Source: a virus. From it: a DNA stretch of 29,423 nt. Each line of letters starts with the position of its first letter. Position 1 is the stretch's first letter. Location: positions 1 to 29,423 of the IMG/VR virus record IMGVR_UViG_3300006793_000174; one strand, 5' to 3'. Shown here piece by piece: positions 27,250 through 29,423 of this stretch. The translations under genes were made by a program, and so were the position numbers. The notes below the pieces were generated by a model. That model saw nothing but the letters and a program-made list of their open reading frames with translations. It was not told the origin of the DNA and ran no database searches.

Positions 27250-28737
27250 ATGGCACTATCGTATGTAAAATATACGGCAGATGGTTCTACTAACCAATTT
27301 GCTGTAACATTTAGTTATATTCAACAATCAGACGTAAAAGTATTTATTGATGGAGTTGAAGACAATAGCAGAACTTTTGTCAATAGTGCATTAGTTCAAA
27401 CCTCTACTACACCATCTAATGGAGCTATTGTTAATGTTAAAAGAACAACATCTAACACAGCAAGACTTGTAGATTTCCAAGATGGGTCTGTTTTAACAGA
27501 ATCAGATTTAGATACGTCAGCTAACCAAAACTTTTTTACAGTTCAAGAAAACTTTGACCGTACAGAAGATACTATACAACTAACTACTGCTGATGTGTGG
27601 GATGCTCAAAGTAAAAAACTTAGTAATGTAGCTGACCCCGTATCTGACCAAGATGCTGTAACTAAAATTTATTTATCAAATACCTTTTTAACTGATGCAA
27701 ATAAAACAGCTTTAACAAATGTAAATGCAAATATTTCTAACATAAACGCTGTTAATTCTAATAGTTCTAATATTACTACTGTTGCAGGTAATAATACAAA
27801 TATAAATACTGTAGCAGGTATATCTTCTAATGTTACAACTGTAGCAGGCATAAGTTCAGACGTTACAACTGTAGCGGGTATTTCTAGTGCTGTATCTTCA
27901 GTAAATTCTAATGCTACAAATATTAATACCGTTGCAACAAATATAAGTTCAGTTAATACCGTAGCTACTGATATTACAAAGGTTATTGCAGTTGCTAATG
28001 ATTTGGCCGAAGCTGTTTCTGAAGTAGAGACAGTTGCAAACGATTTAAATGAGTCTACAAGTGAGATTGATACAGTAGCTACTAACATTGCTAATGTAAA
28101 TACTGTTGGCGGAGCTATAGCTAACGTGAATACAGTAGCGGGCATTTCTTCTAATGTTACAACCGTTGCGGGTATATCGAGTGATGTAACTGCTGTAGTA
28201 GGAATATCTAGTGCTGTAAGTGGTGTTAATTCTAACTCAACAAATATTAATGCTGTAAATTCTAACGCTACAAACATTAATACTGTAGCGGGAATATCAA
28301 GTAACATTACAACTGTAGCAGGAGTATCTAGTAACATCACAACAGTTGCAGGTATATCTAGTGATGTAACTACAGTAGCAGGAGCTAACTCTAATATTTC
28401 TACAGTAGCTTCTAATATATCTGGCGTAAATAGTTTTGCAGAAAGATATAGAATAGCATCTAGTGACCCTTCTTCATCATTAAATGAGGGTGATTTAGTT
28501 TATAATTCAACAGATAACGTATTAAAATTTTATGATGGTAGTTCTTGGAACAGCATCACTGCTGATACAGATGTAAAAACAAAAGTATCAGCTAACGACA
28601 CTACAGCAGGTTTTCTTAACGGTAAACTTGTTGCAGGGTCAAACGTAACTTTCACTGAAAATTCAGACGGTGGAAATGAAACATTAACAGTAGCAGTCAC
28701 GGATAATAGTATTCCGTTTGCTATAGCATTAGGATGA
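27250..28737 (+). CDS. Tail fibre protein (T7 gp17-like N-terminus)
   Basis: A 495-residue fibre. Residues 1-115 match the T7 fibre N-terminal domain that anchors to the tail, including YVKYTADGSTNQFAVTFSYI and TARLVDFQDGSVLTESDLD. A short DAVTK linker leads into about 20 decapeptide repeats of the form I-S-S-N-V-T-T-V-A-G (161-388), expected to form an elongated beta or coiled shaft. The C-terminal part has DPSSSLNEGDLVYNSTDNVLKFYDG and a beta-rich end domain. It recognises the host surface as a trimer. AAAGGA precedes ATG 27250. The shaft end and receptor domain differ completely from T7. Confidence 0.92.
   Translation: MALSYVKYTADGSTNQFAVTFSYIQQSDVKVFIDGVEDNSRTFVNSALVQTSTTPSNGAIVNVKRTTSNTARLVDFQDGSVLTESDLDTSANQNFFTVQENFDRTEDTIQLTTADVWDAQSKKLSNVADPVSDQDAVTKIYLSNTFLTDANKTALTNVNANISNINAVNSNSSNITTVAGNNTNINTVAGISSNVTTVAGISSDVTTVAGISSAVSSVNSNATNINTVATNISSVNTVATDITKVIAVANDLAEAVSEVETVANDLNESTSEIDTVATNIANVNTVGGAIANVNTVAGISSNVTTVAGISSDVTAVVGISSAVSGVNSNSTNINAVNSNATNINTVAGISSNITTVAGVSSNITTVAGISSDVTTVAGANSNISTVASNISGVNSFAERYRIASSDPSSSLNEGDLVYNSTDNVLKFYDGSSWNSITADTDVKTKVSANDTTAGFLNGKLVAGSNVTFTENSDGGNETLTVAVTDNSIPFAIALG
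27730..28413 (+). repeat. 30-bp tandem repeats in the tail fibre shaft
   Basis: Residues 161-250 and 279-388 fall into consecutive 10-residue units (consensus roughly x-x-S-N-[IV]-x-T-V-A-G), about 20 in all. Between them two 14-residue units (251-278, ending in TVAN and TVAT) break the register. At the DNA level units are 30 bp and diverged in third positions, so most are old duplications. Confidence 0.85.
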
Positions 28738-28743
28738 TAACAC

Positions 28744-29067
28744 ATGGCAAATAACTTTTCAGAATCAGACGCAAGTCTAACTAACGATACCTTGACCACA
28801 GTTGTCTCTACTACTAGCAACAAACAGATTATAGTTGGATGTCTTGTATCTAATACAGGAACTTTAGCAATTAATGTTGATGTTGTTTTAAATAACGGAA
28901 GTAACGATAGATATATTGTTAAAGGAAGCCCAGTAAGTGTAGGCGGAGCTTTAGAATGTGTTGAAGGTAAAATCGTTATTCCAAGTGGTGGGTCAATTAA
29001 AGTAAAGTCAGATAACGCTAGTGGCAATGCAGATGTAATTGTTTCTTTATTAACAGATGTAGCATAG
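28744..29067 (+). CDS. Small beta-rich protein after the tail fibre, 107 aa
   Basis: A 107-residue protein rich in Ser, Asn, Val and Gly with alternating hydrophobic residues. Examples are NKQIIVGCLVSNTGTLAINVDVVLNNGSN (26-54) and KIVIPSGGSIKVKSDNASGNADVIVSLL (76-103). The pattern predicts a single beta sandwich. Proteins of this sort near fibres of marine phages are usually virion-surface or fibre-associated; no specific family is certain. The ATG at 28744 lies 6 bp after the fibre stop, with weak purines upstream. Confidence 0.75.
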   Translation: MANNFSESDASLTNDTLTTVVSTTSNKQIIVGCLVSNTGTLAINVDVVLNNGSNDRYIVKGSPVSVGGALECVEGKIVIPSGGSIKVKSDNASGNADVIVSLLTDVA

Positions 29068-29076
29068 GAGATAGCA

Positions 29077-29423
29077 TTGGGATATTTAGGTAACGTACCT
29101 TCAGAGAAATTTTTAACTACACAGAAGGATAGATTTACTGGCCTTACAGGTTCTACAGTAACACTTTCTCATAGTGTCAGTTCAATTTCAGACATAATTG
29201 TTTGGGTCAATTCAGTAAAACAAGATTACAATAGTTTAAGTGTAAGTGGTACTACACTAACTCTTGGTGGTGCTTTAGTTTCAGATGATGTGGTACAAGT
29301 TGCTTATATAGGCCGTACAGTTGGAACAAAAGCTCCCGCAGTCGGTACAGTTACGAACTCTATGTTAGCTAACTCATCTATTACTTTAAATGGTTCTGCT
29401 GTTTCTTTAGGTGGTAGTGCTAC
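29077..29423 (+). CDS. Second fibre-like protein, 5' part (cut by window end)
   Basis: The frame opens with TTG at 29077, 6 bp after AGGAG (29066-29070), and runs to the end of the window (115 codons). It begins GYLGNVPSEKFLTTQKDRFTG, continues with beta strands (STVTLSHSVSSISDIIVWVN) and reaches NSMLANSSITLNGSAVSLGG. These segments are characteristic of tail fibre or fibre-adaptor proteins of marine phages. No in-frame ATG occurs before the NSMLANSS segment, supporting the TTG start. Its length and receptor-binding end cannot be seen. Confidence 0.7.
   Translation, partial: MGYLGNVPSEKFLTTQKDRFTGLTGSTVTLSHSVSSISDIIVWVNSVKQDYNSLSVSGTTLTLGGALVSDDVVQVAYIGRTVGTKAPAVGTVTNSMLANSSITLNGSAVSLGGSA

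Noticed and set aside
27669-28340. A 223-codon open frame on the minus strand opposite the tail fibre
   Set aside because: It mirrors the 30-bp fibre repeats, which keep the opposite strand free of stops. It has repetitive low-complexity content and no ribosome site, and no other gene lies on that strand.
27730-28413. Regular 30-bp spacing suggesting a CRISPR array
   Set aside because: Units are contiguous and in frame, diverge at third positions and have no unique spacers; they encode fibre repeats.

Overview
The window is most of the genome of a temperate T7-like podovirus (Autographiviridae type), read entirely on the + strand. The gene order and sequence style fit the integrase-carrying pelagiphages that infect SAR11 (HTVC011P/HTVC019P-like). 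Support comes from a single-subunit phage RNA polymerase, the ordered T7 set (gp1, 2.5, 3, 3.5, 4, 5, 6, 8, 9, 10, 11, 12, 13, 14, 15, 16, 17 equivalents), very AT-rich coding sequence with tiny intergenic gaps, and a tyrosine integrase lying directly against a tRNA-Leu gene. The host assignment is an inference from family resemblance.

Layout. 1-260: the 3' end of an incomplete gene, a 29-residue membrane peptide and a strong intrinsic terminator, probably the tail of a transcription unit that lies mostly outside the window. 260-1560: a repeat-bearing leader and six very small early genes (secreted peptide, basic peptide, membrane/zinc-ribbon protein and others). 1573-3350: lysogeny module, with a MarR-like winged-helix regulator, the tyrosine integrase, then a complete tRNA-Leu(UAA) in a nest of inverted repeats that I read as attP. 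3350-12672: RNA polymerase and DNA metabolism (ssDNA-binding protein, endonuclease I, amidase/lysozyme, primase-helicase, DNA polymerase, a probable PD-(D/E)XK protein, an HExxH protein, 5'-3' exonuclease, a DUF6378-type protein). 12690-17559: head module (gp7.3-like protein, portal, scaffold, a chain of four small genes including an HNH-like protein and a GTA-type holin, then capsid and a strong terminator). 17575-29423: tail tubes A and B, four internal virion proteins, the tail fibre with about 20 decapeptide repeats, a small beta-rich protein and the start of a second fibre-like gene cut by the window end. Terminase and the lysis endopeptidase genes are not in the window.

How it works together. 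Host polymerase presumably transcribes the left early genes and the lysogeny/RNAP region; the phage polymerase then drives replication and virion genes. Endonuclease I and the gp6-type exonuclease degrade host DNA, and the amidase with the holin provides lysis functions. The integrase recombines at tRNA-Leu.

The least explained material is non-coding or superimposed on genes. A roughly 15-20 bp motif centred on ATCATACCTGC occurs five times, in more than one reading frame, and only in the left 4.1 kb. An ACRAACTT core, palindromic in two of its four copies, sits in the gaps upstream of four genes including RNAP and SSB. Crossing inverted repeats and TTGCAAA boxes surround the tRNA. Together they look like the DNA-level control elements of the lysis/lysogeny decision in a T7-like phage.
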